64,000 bases of DNA, from NCBI GenBank assembly GCA_937885645.1, contig CALABJ010000014.1, positions 1 to 64,000 of the forward strand, written 5' to 3'. The DNA is from RGIG4097 sp937885645. GTDB lineage: Bacteria > Bacillota > Clostridia > Christensenellales > CAG-917. The translations under genes and the position numbers were made by a program. Shown piece by piece: positions 52,167 to 60,761 of this stretch. Numbering within the stretch: the stretch's first letter is position 1; each line of letters starts with the position of its first letter. The notes beneath the pieces were generated by a model. The model ran no database searches and was not told where the DNA came from. It worked only from the letters and a program-made list of their open reading frames with translations.

Positions 52167-54587
52167 TTATGCGATGATGTTGACAAGTCTGCCGGGCACG
52201 ACGATGATTTTCTTGGGTGCGCCAGTCAGTTGATCCTTGACTGCTTCAAGGGCTTGTGCCTCGATTTCTTCCTTGGTGGCGTTCTTTGACACCATAATCT
52301 TTGCTCTCATCTTTGAGCAGATTTGGACACCAAGTTCAATCTCGTCACGGACAAGACAGTTGACGTCAAACTTGGGATAGCTTTGGTTGAACACTGAGTA
52401 TTCTCCTCCCATCATCTCCCAAAGTTCTTCTGAGAAGTGAGGTGCAAAAGGTGCAAAGAGGAGCACCAAATCCTTGATGCATTCCTTGTAGAATGCGCTC
52501 TTGCTTCCCACTGCATTGTCGTAGGCGTAGATTGCGTTGACGTATTCCATTATTCTTGCAATGGCGGTGTTGAAGGAGAAGTTTTCCATATCCTGTGTCA
52601 CACTCTTTATTGTGTTGTGACGGACAAAATTCAGCTCCTTCTCTTCCTTGCCCATTTCTCTTTCTTCAAAGTTTTCATAGCACTTCTTCACGAGGCGTTC
52701 AACTCTGTCAAAGAAACGACCAATGCCGTCAAGACCGCTTTCGTTCCAAGGACCGCCCTCAACGTAGCTGAAGCCGAACATAAGATACACTCTGAACACG
52801 TCTGCGCCAAACTTGGCAATGCTGTCGTCAGGTGAAACCACGTTTCCACGGCTCTTTGACATCTTGAATCCGTCAGGGCCAAGGATGAGGCCTTGGTGCA
52901 CCAGTGAGAGGAAAGGCTCGTCAAAGTGGAGATATCCCATATCTCTCAGTGCCTTTGTGAAGAAACGTGCGTACAACAGGTGCATACATGCGTGCTCTGC
53001 ACCACCGATATATTTGTCCACGGGGAGGAGTTTGTCAATCCACTCTGTGTCAAAGGGTTTTTCACTGTTGCGGTTGTCAGCGTAGCGGAGATAATACCAG
53101 CTTGAACACACAAAGGTGTCAAGGGTGTCGGGGTCACGACGTGCATCTGCGCCACAGACGGGACATTTCACGTTCATAAACTCTTCGCATTTTGCAAGGG
53201 GTGACTTTCCGTCAGGCTTGAACTCCACGTTGTAAGGGAGTTTGACAGGAAGGTCGCTTTCGGGCACGGGCACTGCTCCGCAGTGAGGGCAATGGATGAT
53301 AGGGATAGGTGCGCCCCAATAGCGTTGACGACTGACAAGCCAGTCTCTCAAACGATAGTTGGTTTTGAGAGCGCCTTGACCGCTTTCTTCCAACTTCTTG
53401 ATGATTGCAACCTTTGCTTCTTCACTGGTCATACCGTCAAATTCACCGCTGTTGGTGAGGACGCCGTATTCGGTAAAAGGCAGTGCGTCATTGACATCAT
53501 CACTTGTACCTTTGATGACTCTTTCAATAGGAAGACCAAGTTTGCCTGCAAAGACAAAGTCGCGGTCATCGTGGGCTGCGACACCCATGACTGCACCTGT
53601 GCCGTATGATGCGATAACGTAGTCTGCCACCAAGATGGGCACTTCTCTGCCGTTGATAGGGTTGATTGCGTATGAGCCGGTGAGGACACCTGTCTTTTCA
53701 CGGTTGGATGCCATTCGGTCGATTTCGGTGACCTTTGATGCATCTTCCTTATACTTTTCAACCGCCGCCTTTTGTGCCTCAGTTGTGACGAGGTCAACAA
53801 GAGGGCTTTCGGGGGCAAGAACAACATAGGTGACACCAAAGAGAGTGTCTGCTCTGGTGGTGAAAACACGGAAAGTGACGTCGCTGTCCTTCACCTTGAA
53901 TTCAACTTCACCGCCATAGGACTTGCCTATCCAGTGCTTTTGCATAAGTTTTGTCTTTTCGGGCCAGTCAAGTCCGTCAAGACCAGCGAGAAGTTCCTCT
54001 GCGTAATCTGTTATCTTGAAAAACCATTGTGTAAGATTTTTTCTCACAACGGTGCTTCCGCATCTTTCGCAAATGCCGTCTTGTGCTTGCTCGTTGGCAA
54101 GGACGGTGCTACAAGAAGGACACCAGTTGACGGGGGCTTCCTTTCTGTATGCAAGGCCGTGCTTGTACATTTGGAGGAACATCCATTGTGTCCATCTATA
54201 ATAGTCGGGCATGCAGGTCTTGATTTCGTAATCCCAGTCATAGGTTGCGCCCATCTTCTTCAACTGCTCTTCCATTGTGGCAATATTCTTGATGGTGCTG
54301 TCCTCGGGATGGATGCCCGTCTTGATTGCATAGTTTTCTGCAGGCAGACCAAAAGCGTCAAATCCCATAGGGTGGAAGACTTCCTTGCCTTGCATACGCT
54401 TGAAGCGTGCAAAACTGTCACTAGGGCCGTAGTTGTACCAGTGACCTGCGTGGAGTTTTGCTCCAGAGGGGTATGAGAACATTTCAAGGACGTAGTACTT
54501 GTCCTTGACGCTGTCACGATTGAACTTGTAAAGCCCAGTTTCTGCCCATTTTTTCTGCCATTTGGCTTCGATTTGTTTAAGATCCAT
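52167..54587 (-). CDS. leuS: leucine--tRNA ligase
   Basis: The 806-residue class I synthetase has a HIGH-type motif HAGHWYNY, the CP1 editing domain (about 220-410), the zinc-binding Cys regions (CPSC...CERC and CPHC...CPVC) and KMSKS followed by RGN. The ATG at 54587 has TTGGAGA upstream and matches family N-termini; a frame extending 16 codons further lacks a ribosome binding site. No T-box is visible in its leader. Confidence 0.97.
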   Translation of the reverse strand: MDLKQIEAKWQKKWAETGLYKFNRDSVKDKYYVLEMFSYPSGAKLHAGHWYNYGPSDSFARFKRMQGKEVFHPMGFDAFGLPAENYAIKTGIHPEDSTIKNIATMEEQLKKMGATYDWDYEIKTCMPDYYRWTQWMFLQMYKHGLAYRKEAPVNWCPSCSTVLANEQAQDGICERCGSTVVRKNLTQWFFKITDYAEELLAGLDGLDWPEKTKLMQKHWIGKSYGGEVEFKVKDSDVTFRVFTTRADTLFGVTYVVLAPESPLVDLVTTEAQKAAVEKYKEDASKVTEIDRMASNREKTGVLTGSYAINPINGREVPILVADYVIASYGTGAVMGVAAHDDRDFVFAGKLGLPIERVIKGTSDDVNDALPFTEYGVLTNSGEFDGMTSEEAKVAIIKKLEESGQGALKTNYRLRDWLVSRQRYWGAPIPIIHCPHCGAVPVPESDLPVKLPYNVEFKPDGKSPLAKCEEFMNVKCPVCGADARRDPDTLDTFVCSSWYYLRYADNRNSEKPFDTEWIDKLLPVDKYIGGAEHACMHLLYARFFTKALRDMGYLHFDEPFLSLVHQGLILGPDGFKMSKSRGNVVSPDDSIAKFGADVFRVYLMFGFSYVEGGPWNESGLDGIGRFFDRVERLVKKCYENFEEREMGKEEKELNFVRHNTIKSVTQDMENFSFNTAIARIMEYVNAIYAYDNAVGSKSAFYKECIKDLVLLFAPFAPHFSEELWEMMGGEYSVFNQSYPKFDVNCLVRDEIELGVQICSKMRAKIMVSKNATKEEIEAQALEAVKDQLTGAPKKIIVVPGRLVNIIA

Positions 54588-54655
54588 ATTTCTCCAAGTT
54601 GCTCGCATACTGCGTGCACGCGGGCAAACACGCAAAATTATCTATAATATAGTCA

Positions 54656-54684
54656 ATTTTAATACTAAATAGCCTATAAGTCAA
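54656..54684 (-). promoter_or_regulatory. leuS promoter
   Basis: The -35 TTGACT (54679-54684) and -10 TAAAAT (54656-54661) have a 17-bp spacer. Confidence 0.55.
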
Positions 54685-54708
54685 CACAAAAAAGAGTTTT
54701 CGCCCCTA

Positions 54709-54737
54709 TTGACACCGCTCTTTTATGAGGTTAAAAT
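54709..54737 (+). promoter_or_regulatory. promoter of GH5 lipoprotein gene
   Basis: The -35 TTGACA (54709-54714) and -10 TAAAAT (54732-54737) have a 17-bp spacer; GAAGGGG serves as ribosome binding site. Confidence 0.65.
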
Positions 54738-54764
54738 ATTGTTATCAACTTTGAAGGGGTCATT

Positions 54765-56195
54765 ATGAAAAAAATTCTCGTCCTCATATCAGCAATTCTC
54801 GTCATAGTTTTGTCCCTCGGTATTTTTGTGGCTTGCGGTCCAAAAGACGACACTCCCGACACTCCCGCACCTTTGACATTTGTCAAAGCAGACGGCATAC
54901 GCGTCCTCGACCCAGACGGAAATCCTATTGGACTTATGGGCACAAACCTTGGCGGTTGGCTTGTGCAAGAGCAATGGCTCTGCCCCACCGAAACTGGACA
55001 AGAGATTGCTCAACTTGACATCTACCTCACCCTCTACAACCGCTTCGGTGAAGAAAAAGCAGAAGAACTCATTGACGTGTTTGAAGACAACTGGGTCACC
55101 GAGCAAGACTTTGCCTCTATCAAAGCAATCGGCCTCAACTGTGTCCGCATCCCTTTCAGCTATATGAACTTTATGAACCCCCTCATCTACGATGAAAATG
55201 CTGGTGAGTGGGTTGTCAAGGACTATAAAGACCTCACTTGGCGTGAAGATGCTTTCGACCGCCTTGACTGGGCACTTGAAATGTGCGAAAAATATGAACT
55301 TTACGCAATCCTTGACCTGCACGGAGCCGTAGGCTCACAATCTGGTCAAGACCACACCGGCGACATCTCTGAAAAGGTTGGAAGACTTTGGCGTGAGGAT
55401 GAAATCGGTGAAGCCTGCCGTGAAAAAACAAAAGAACTTTGGGTGGGCATTGCAGAAAGATACAAAAATAACGTTTGGGTGGCAGCATACGACCTTATGA
55501 ACGAGCCCGGCGTTGCAACAATCAACGGCGGGGGCAAAAGTCAAGTGACCAATGAGCAGACTTGGGACTACTTTGACGAACTCATCGATGCAATCCGTGA
55601 AGTTGACCCCAACCATATGATTTCAGTGGAATCATGCTGGGAAGCACAAAACCTGCCCGACCCTGAAGAATACGGCTGGGAAAACGTGCTCTATCAATTC
55701 CACCACTACAACTGGGCATCTGCAAACACCTTGAATGCAACTTTCTACAACTTGAAAGTCTTTACGATGGATTTTGTATCAAGACGTGAATACCCCGTCA
55801 TCATCGGTGAATTCAACGTATGGGCTGACACTCACGCCGACAAGACCAAGTATAACCAATCCAGTGACCAAACCGAAGCAGAGGCTTGGGCGGGCGTCAT
55901 CGAACTTTACTGCGGAAAGGGTTGGTCCTTCACCACATGGAATTTCAAGCACGCTGCAGGCTATTCAAGTTGGGGGCTCTTCAATTTCAATGACGGCGAA
56001 GTTGAATACAAGCAAGCCAATTTCTTCACAGACAGTGCTGAAGATATTGCCGCTGCATGGGCAAGCCACAACTCGGCAAACTACCACGAAAACACCGACC
56101 TCACCTCTTGTATCAAGCCCTATCTTGACAGTTTCTACACTGGTGAGGATTTGAAACCCAACAACGAAAAATATTACATTTTGGGCAACCTGTAA
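54765..56195 (+). CDS. lipoprotein glycoside hydrolase family 5 (exo-1,3-beta-glucanase-like)
   Basis: The 476-residue secreted lipoprotein has a lipobox FVAC and a Pro/Thr linker, followed by a (beta/alpha)8 GH5 domain. GTNLGGWLVQEQW matches the exo-1,3-beta-glucanase branch. The catalytic acid/base is E247 in LMNEPG and the nucleophile E349 in IGEFNVW. It should cut beta-glucans at the cell surface to supply sugar to the cell. The C-terminal portion is enriched in aromatic residues. Confidence 0.88.
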   Translation: MKKILVLISAILVIVLSLGIFVACGPKDDTPDTPAPLTFVKADGIRVLDPDGNPIGLMGTNLGGWLVQEQWLCPTETGQEIAQLDIYLTLYNRFGEEKAEELIDVFEDNWVTEQDFASIKAIGLNCVRIPFSYMNFMNPLIYDENAGEWVVKDYKDLTWREDAFDRLDWALEMCEKYELYAILDLHGAVGSQSGQDHTGDISEKVGRLWREDEIGEACREKTKELWVGIAERYKNNVWVAAYDLMNEPGVATINGGGKSQVTNEQTWDYFDELIDAIREVDPNHMISVESCWEAQNLPDPEEYGWENVLYQFHHYNWASANTLNATFYNLKVFTMDFVSRREYPVIIGEFNVWADTHADKTKYNQSSDQTEAEAWAGVIELYCGKGWSFTTWNFKHAAGYSSWGLFNFNDGEVEYKQANFFTDSAEDIAAAWASHNSANYHENTDLTSCIKPYLDSFYTGEDLKPNNEKYYILGNL

Positions 56196-56211
56196 AATAA
56201 GAGCCATTTTG

Positions 56212-56240
56212 TTGAAAGGGCGGAAGATTTGTGATATAAT
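56212..56240 (+). promoter_or_regulatory. tmk operon promoter
   Basis: The -35 TTGAAA (56212-56217) and perfect -10 TATAAT (56235-56240) have a 17-bp spacer; GGAAGG lies in the leader. Confidence 0.7.
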
Positions 56241-56260
56241 GCCCTAAAAGGAAGGCGAAT

Positions 56261-56869
56261 ATGTTTATTACGTTTGAAGGATGCGAAGGCGTCGGCAAAT
56301 CAACACAACTGAATTTTTTGAGAGATTACCTCAAGGAAACCGGTCAAGATGCAATCTTTGTCCGTGAGCCCGGTGGCACGTCTATCGGTGAGCAAATCCG
56401 CAAGGTCATCTTGAATCCTGCCAACACAGAAATGGCATCTGTCACCGAGTCTATGCTCTATGCTTCAAGCAGAGTGCAACTGATTGACGAGGTGATTTTG
56501 CCTGCACTGAGAGAAGGCAAGCTTGTGGTGTGTGACCGCTATCTTGACAGTTCAATTGCCTATCAAGGCTATGCCCGTGGCCTTGGTGCAGACTTTGTCA
56601 AAAAGGTCAACTCATACGCCGTTGAGCACTGTATGCCTGACGTGACCATCTTCCTTGACCTGAGCCCCGCAGAGTCCTTCCGCGCCACCCCTGGCGCAGA
56701 CCGTATGGAACAAGAAACTCGTGAATTCCACAACAAGGTATATGCAGGTTATAAAGCCGAAATCGCCACTTCAAACGGTCGAATCGTGCCCATAAAACCC
56801 AGTTTTGACAAAAATATAACACGTAGGCTCATCATCGACGCCCTTCGTGAAAGAGGTGCAATCAAGTGA
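56261..56869 (+). CDS. tmk: thymidylate kinase
   Basis: This 202-residue enzyme phosphorylates dTMP to dTDP. The P-loop GCEGVGKST (7-15), the DR(Y/H) motif VVCDRYLDSSIAYQG and the TMP-binding REPGGT are present. It is the first gene of the conserved tmk-holB-ricT operon and overlaps holB by 4 nt. Confidence 0.97.
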   Translation: MFITFEGCEGVGKSTQLNFLRDYLKETGQDAIFVREPGGTSIGEQIRKVILNPANTEMASVTESMLYASSRVQLIDEVILPALREGKLVVCDRYLDSSIAYQGYARGLGADFVKKVNSYAVEHCMPDVTIFLDLSPAESFRATPGADRMEQETREFHNKVYAGYKAEIATSNGRIVPIKPSFDKNITRRLIIDALRERGAIK

Positions 56870-57837
56870 GCGAACTTGTCTTTGAAGACACCCTAAAAAA
56901 CTCCCGCGCATATCATCTTCTCAGCAACGACTTCCGTCTTGAACTTGGACACGCCTATATGCTTGTGTCCCCTGACGACGACACTGTGAAGGAGTTTTTC
57001 ACGCTCATTGCCACCACAATTTTCTGCGAAACAAAGTCCGCTTGCATGCACTGCAACGAGTGTGGAAAGGTGCTTCACGGCAATCACCCTGACCTTGCCA
57101 TCATCAATGCAATCGGTGAAAACATAAAGGTTGAGGCAATCAAGGATCTCACAGAGGACGCAGGCATCAAGTCCTTCTCCGGCACAAAGGTGTACTATAT
57201 CCACCGCGCGGATCTTATGAACACCGCCGCCCAAAACAAACTGCTGAAAACCCTTGAAGAGCCCCCTAAGGGTGTGGTCATCTTCCTTGGCGTGTCCAAC
57301 GAGTCCGCTATGCTTGACACCATCAAGTCAAGGACAAGGACGGTGTATCTTGACATCTTTGACAACGACACCGTCAAAAACGCTATGTTGGATTTGGGTG
57401 TTGGCGAGGACACTGCCTCTCTTGCGGCAGATTGCAGTGAGGGTATGCTTGGCAAGGCATATAAGATTGCAAAATCCCCAGACTACGCCAACCTCTACAC
57501 CTCAGCACTTTCTCTATTGAAAGGACTCAGCCGAAGCACCGATGTTGTGGCGCTAGACCACTCCCCCGTTCTATTGAAACAAACGGACGAGTTTTTGAAC
57601 GTGCTTTCAATCGTGCTCAGGGATATGCTTGCAGTAAAGGGCAATAATCCTGTGTTGTCAAGGCACGTTGGTCTTCAAATCCGCACCCTTGCAGAGGGTT
57701 TCTCAATGAAGGCAATATCTGAAATCATACTTCTCATCAATCAAGCAAGAAGAAAACTGTCCTTGAACGTCAACGTTCAAGCAACAATAGACTCACTTCT
57801 CTTCTCAATTTTGGAGGCAAAATATAAATGGCAATAA
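56866..57837 (+). CDS. holB: DNA polymerase III clamp-loader delta-prime subunit
   Basis: This 323-residue AAA+ clamp-loader subunit has a zinc module CMHCNECGKVLHGNHPD, the sensor-1 segment (NKLLKTLEEPPKGVVIFLGV) and the SRTR motif. The Walker A lysine is lost, as is usual for delta-prime. It starts with GTG overlapping the tmk stop. Confidence 0.9.
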   Translation: MSELVFEDTLKNSRAYHLLSNDFRLELGHAYMLVSPDDDTVKEFFTLIATTIFCETKSACMHCNECGKVLHGNHPDLAIINAIGENIKVEAIKDLTEDAGIKSFSGTKVYYIHRADLMNTAAQNKLLKTLEEPPKGVVIFLGVSNESAMLDTIKSRTRTVYLDIFDNDTVKNAMLDLGVGEDTASLAADCSEGMLGKAYKIAKSPDYANLYTSALSLLKGLSRSTDVVALDHSPVLLKQTDEFLNVLSIVLRDMLAVKGNNPVLSRHVGLQIRTLAEGFSMKAISEIILLINQARRKLSLNVNVQATIDSLLFSILEAKYKWQ

Positions 57838-58685
57838 TCGTTGGCATTAAATTTAGAAACGGAAACAAAGTGTACTACTTTGACCCCCAAGGCATAGCCT
57901 TTGACGAGGGCGACGGCGCAATCGTTGAAACCGCAAGAGGTCAAGAGTTTGGCACTGTGTCAATAACAAACAAGGAAGTGGACGAAAAAGACATCGTTTC
58001 ACCCTTGAAACCTGTCATCCGCAAGGCAACCCCCGATGATTTCAAAAAGGTGGAAAAGAACCTTGCAGACAAGGACAACGCCCTCAAAGTCATCCGTGAA
58101 AAGGTGGCGGAAATGGGCATTCAAATGAAACTGGTTGACGCCGAATACACCTTTGACCGCTCAAAACTCATCTTCTACTTCACCGCAGAAGGCAGAGTTG
58201 ACTTCAGAGAACTGGTCAAAATCTTGGCATCAATCTTCAAAGTCCGCATTGAACTGAGACAAATCTACGAGCGTGACGACACAAAGATGCGTGGCGCACT
58301 TGCCGCTTGTGGCCGTCCTTGCTGTTGCACCACTCACCTTCCCGACTTTGAAAAGGTGTCCATCAAAATGGCAAAGATACAAGGTCTGTCCCTCAATCCT
58401 CAAAAGATAAGTGGTGTTTGTGGTCGCCTTATGTGTTGTCTTAAATATGAAAACGCCTATTACAGCGAAGTCTTCAAAGAAATGCCCAAAGTGGGAAGCA
58501 AGGTCAAGACTCCTGACGGTGACGGCACCGTTGAACAAAACGACCTCATCAAACAAACCTCACGTGTCCGCGTCCTTCTCTCCAACGGAGACTACGACGT
58601 ACGCACCTACAAACTTGAAGATATGAAGATAGGCGCAAAGCAATCCTCCGCCGACATCGACAGCATGCCCGACACCGAGGAATAA
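57828..58685 (+). CDS. ricT: PSP1-domain protein RicT (YaaT)
   Basis: The 285-residue protein has the PSP1 domain and the conserved cysteines GRPCCCTTHL and CGRLMCCLKYE that hold an iron-sulfur cluster in the RicAFT complex. This complex promotes RNase Y-dependent mRNA maturation and sporulation in Bacillus. Here it follows holB with a 10-nt overlap and TTGGAGG upstream. A terminator follows. Confidence 0.95.
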   Translation: MAIIVGIKFRNGNKVYYFDPQGIAFDEGDGAIVETARGQEFGTVSITNKEVDEKDIVSPLKPVIRKATPDDFKKVEKNLADKDNALKVIREKVAEMGIQMKLVDAEYTFDRSKLIFYFTAEGRVDFRELVKILASIFKVRIELRQIYERDDTKMRGALAACGRPCCCTTHLPDFEKVSIKMAKIQGLSLNPQKISGVCGRLMCCLKYENAYYSEVFKEMPKVGSKVKTPDGDGTVEQNDLIKQTSRVRVLLSNGDYDVRTYKLEDMKIGAKQSSADIDSMPDTEE

Positions 58686-58701
58686 CCCGAAATCAATAAA
58701 C

Positions 58702-58733
58702 AAAAAAAGGAACGGATTTCCGTTCCTTTTTGT
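58702..58733 (+). terminator. intrinsic terminator, copy 1 of repeated type
   Basis: AAAAAGGAACGG-attt-CCGTTCCTTTTT; 28 nt (58703-58730) are identical to 59629-59656. Confidence 0.9.
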
Positions 58734-58748
58734 TATATAAGACATAGG

Positions 58749-58949
58749 CTATTTTACATTTGTTCTGCCCAACAGGTAGTCAATAGATACATTGAAATAG
58801 TTTGCAAATTTAATTAATGTTTCATAGTCAGCCTCGCGCTCCATTGTTTCATAGCGACTGATGGAGTTTTGATTCATGTCTAAATCCATCGCAAGTTTTA
58901 ATTGCGACAAGTTCCTTTCTTTTCTAAGTTCTTTTAGACGAAACTCCAT
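58749..58949 (-). CDS. XRE-family HTH regulator
   Basis: The 66-residue protein is a single Cro/CI-type helix-turn-helix domain (LKELRKERNLSQLKLAMDL...NSISRYETMERE). It starts at the ATG at 58949, which has GAGG upstream; an earlier in-frame ATG at 58976 lies against the -10 box. It is divergent from a lipoprotein gene and probably controls both through the palindrome in the 64-bp gap. Confidence 0.88.
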   Translation of the reverse strand: MEFRLKELRKERNLSQLKLAMDLDMNQNSISRYETMEREADYETLIKFANYFNVSIDYLLGRTNVK

Positions 58950-58979
58950 TACTGCCTCAAAAATATATCTTGACATAAT

Positions 58980-58994
58980 TATACCAACTCGGTA
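58980..58994. promoter_or_regulatory. operator-like palindrome between regulator and lipoprotein
   Basis: ATACC-AACTC-GGTAT is a short perfect inverted repeat in the 64-bp divergent gap; a further GGTAT half-site is near 59015. It overlaps a TATAAT-like box of the regulator gene. It is a likely XRE binding site. Confidence 0.5.
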
Positions 58995-59039
58995 TGATAT
59001 AAATATCCCATTTTGGTATATTTACACAGGAGGCCAACT

Positions 59040-59573
59040 ATGAAAAAAATTGTGACAATTTTAACTTCCGTTTTGCTGTTGATTATTTGCATTTTTTCTT
59101 TAACTGCTTGCTCAAAAGTCCCCACAGACTATAAAGATGCAAGAACAAATTTGCGCAAAAACGGCTATTCTGTTATCGTAAGTTCAAATTCTGAAGAAGC
59201 AGCTGAACTTGCATATTACGCCCTTCAAAGTGTCGTGAGTGCCTTTGATGATCCTTCGGCTATTAGTGCCGGCTATAGCTTGCTCGAATCATTTGAAGAA
59301 GATTTTTCTGATCTCACTAGAGATATTGACACGTGCTTGGTCGGCATCTCTGAAGAAGGTGACGGTGAAGATATGGTTTTGATAGTATATTTTGATGATG
59401 CGAAAGCCTTATCTACCAATTATGATATTTTTGTGAGTATATTTGATTTAATTAAGAACAACTCCTTTGATGCTGATATTCTTTTGACCGACACCAATGA
59501 TTTGTCTTATGGTAAATCAAAAAATGTTCTCTATATAGGAACAAAGCAGGCTTTCAAAGACAGCAAAAAATAA
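59040..59573 (+). CDS. small lipoprotein, unknown
   Basis: The 177-residue protein has a lipoprotein signal (lipobox LTAC, Cys near 24). The rest is acidic, without recognised motifs. The ATG at 59040 has AGGAGG upstream. It diverges from the XRE regulator and is probably its target. It is more AT-rich than its neighbours, which suits a small acquired module. Confidence 0.75.
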   Translation: MKKIVTILTSVLLLIICIFSLTACSKVPTDYKDARTNLRKNGYSVIVSSNSEEAAELAYYALQSVVSAFDDPSAISAGYSLLESFEEDFSDLTRDIDTCLVGISEEGDGEDMVLIVYFDDAKALSTNYDIFVSIFDLIKNNSFDADILLTDTNDLSYGKSKNVLYIGTKQAFKDSKK

Positions 59574-59628
59574 TACTTACTCGTTTTGTATTTCAATATT
59601 GATTATTTACTGGGCAAAACAGACCATT

Positions 59629-59664
59629 AAAAAAGGAACGGATTTCCGTTCCTTTTATTTTTTC
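59629..59664 (+). terminator. intrinsic terminator, copy 2 of repeated type
   Basis: The same 28-nt hairpin as at 58703, followed by a T-rich tail. It lies between the convergent lipoprotein and hydrolase genes. Confidence 0.9.
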
Positions 59665-59680
59665 ATGATTGCTTTGATTG

Positions 59681-60559
59681 CTAAATATATCTCTCGGCAA
59701 ATTCCTTTATCTTGCCTTGATAAAGGGTGGTTTGTTTGTACATACCATTTCCGTGATTGCATCCGGGCAAGATGACAATCTCGGTGTCTTTCGGGTTGGT
59801 TTTTTTGATTTCGTCAAAAATCTCTTCCATATGTTCGTTGCTTCCTGCGGACAAAAGGATAGGATATTTGCTGTCTGCCACAATTTTCAGGCTGTCGCAA
59901 GCATCAAGGTTGCAGTCAAATTCCTTTTTGAATCTCTCTTTGCCATAGAAAGCGATTTTGTCGCTGTTCTTTTTGAACATTTCCTTTGCCACGTTGTCAA
60001 AAATCGGCTCAACACTTGTTGAAGGTGCATCGGACACCAAGCACTTCACCCCTTTCATCTCCTTGTTTGAAAGGTTGAGCACAATTCCGCCGCCCATACT
60101 AAGCCCGTGAATGAGGATTTTGCCGTCTGGCGTCATCTGGTTGACCTTGTCCACCCAACGCATTACGTCAAAAGGTTCAAGTGCACCAAAGGATATATAT
60201 CTGCCCTCACTGAGGGCGTGGGCTCTAAGGTACAAAATCAGCACGTTGAACCCTTGCGACAAGTAAAACAATCCGGGGAAAGCACTTTCTCTTTCGGCAT
60301 GACTGGTGTAGCCGTGGACGTAAATCATGGTTTTGTCACTTTGGTTTGGATAATATATGCCCTTCAGCTTTAATCCGTCATGGCTTTTTATCTCCAAAAC
60401 CTCGTGGGGCAACTTCTGTATTTCGCCAAGTGATCTATGCACCGTGGATATAGTGTCATACCAAGAGTCAGTTTCGGGCACCATTTTATACGCCTCGTTT
60501 ATGTCGGGGCGTTTGAATAGGCGGTGAAACAATAGGTTTCCTTTTATCTTTTCAAACAT
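59681..60559 (-). CDS. alpha/beta hydrolase
   Basis: The 292-residue serine hydrolase has VHGYTSHAERE, the nucleophile elbow GLSMGGG and a C-terminal GCNHGNG His. Where relatives have DxRxHGxSEG this protein has YLRAHALSEG. I place the start at the ATG at 60559 (MFEKIKGN), where family similarity begins; the longer frame to 60676 runs into the foldback element. No ribosome binding site is seen. It is a paralogue of the hydrolase at 44228-45169. Confidence 0.82.
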   Translation of the reverse strand: MFEKIKGNLLFHRLFKRPDINEAYKMVPETDSWYDTISTVHRSLGEIQKLPHEVLEIKSHDGLKLKGIYYPNQSDKTMIYVHGYTSHAERESAFPGLFYLSQGFNVLILYLRAHALSEGRYISFGALEPFDVMRWVDKVNQMTPDGKILIHGLSMGGGIVLNLSNKEMKGVKCLVSDAPSTSVEPIFDNVAKEMFKKNSDKIAFYGKERFKKEFDCNLDACDSLKIVADSKYPILLSAGSNEHMEEIFDEIKKTNPKDTEIVILPGCNHGNGMYKQTTLYQGKIKEFAERYI

Positions 60560-60587
60560 AATAGTGCTGTTGATTGTCTTCAAGGTT

Positions 60588-60618
60588 AGGCGCAAAATAG
60601 TGCGTCTATTTATACGCC
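60588..60618. repeat. solo arm of the foldback element
   Basis: AGGCGCAAAATAGTGC at 60588-60603 is identical to 60740-60755, which lies in the right arm of the neighbouring foldback element. With the following bases it can fold as GGCG...CGCC around AAATAG/CTATTT. Confidence 0.5.
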
Positions 60619-60637
60619 ATGATCTCTGTTTGTTTGT

Positions 60638-60761
60638 AAAACTGCAATATTTTGATGGATGGCAAGAAAGATTCATCGAGGGCAGACCGCCGTGTACTGG
60701 GCGTACATAAGGGTTGCAATCGATGTGTCTGCCGAAGTCAGGCGCAAAATAGTGCAGTTTT
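60638..60761 (-). repeat. foldback structured element, copy 2
   Basis: The outer arms 60638-60654 and 60745-60761 are 17 nt with one mismatch. A 19-nt unpaired stretch follows on each side, then inner arms CATCGA-gg-GCA (60674-60684) and 60715-60725 with two mismatches. The core (60685-60714) contains TGTAC-N5-GTACA. The core shares 27 of 29 positions with copy 1, but the arms have different sequences and still pair. The right arm touches the stop codon of the phosphoglucomutase gene. Function unknown. Confidence 0.75.
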
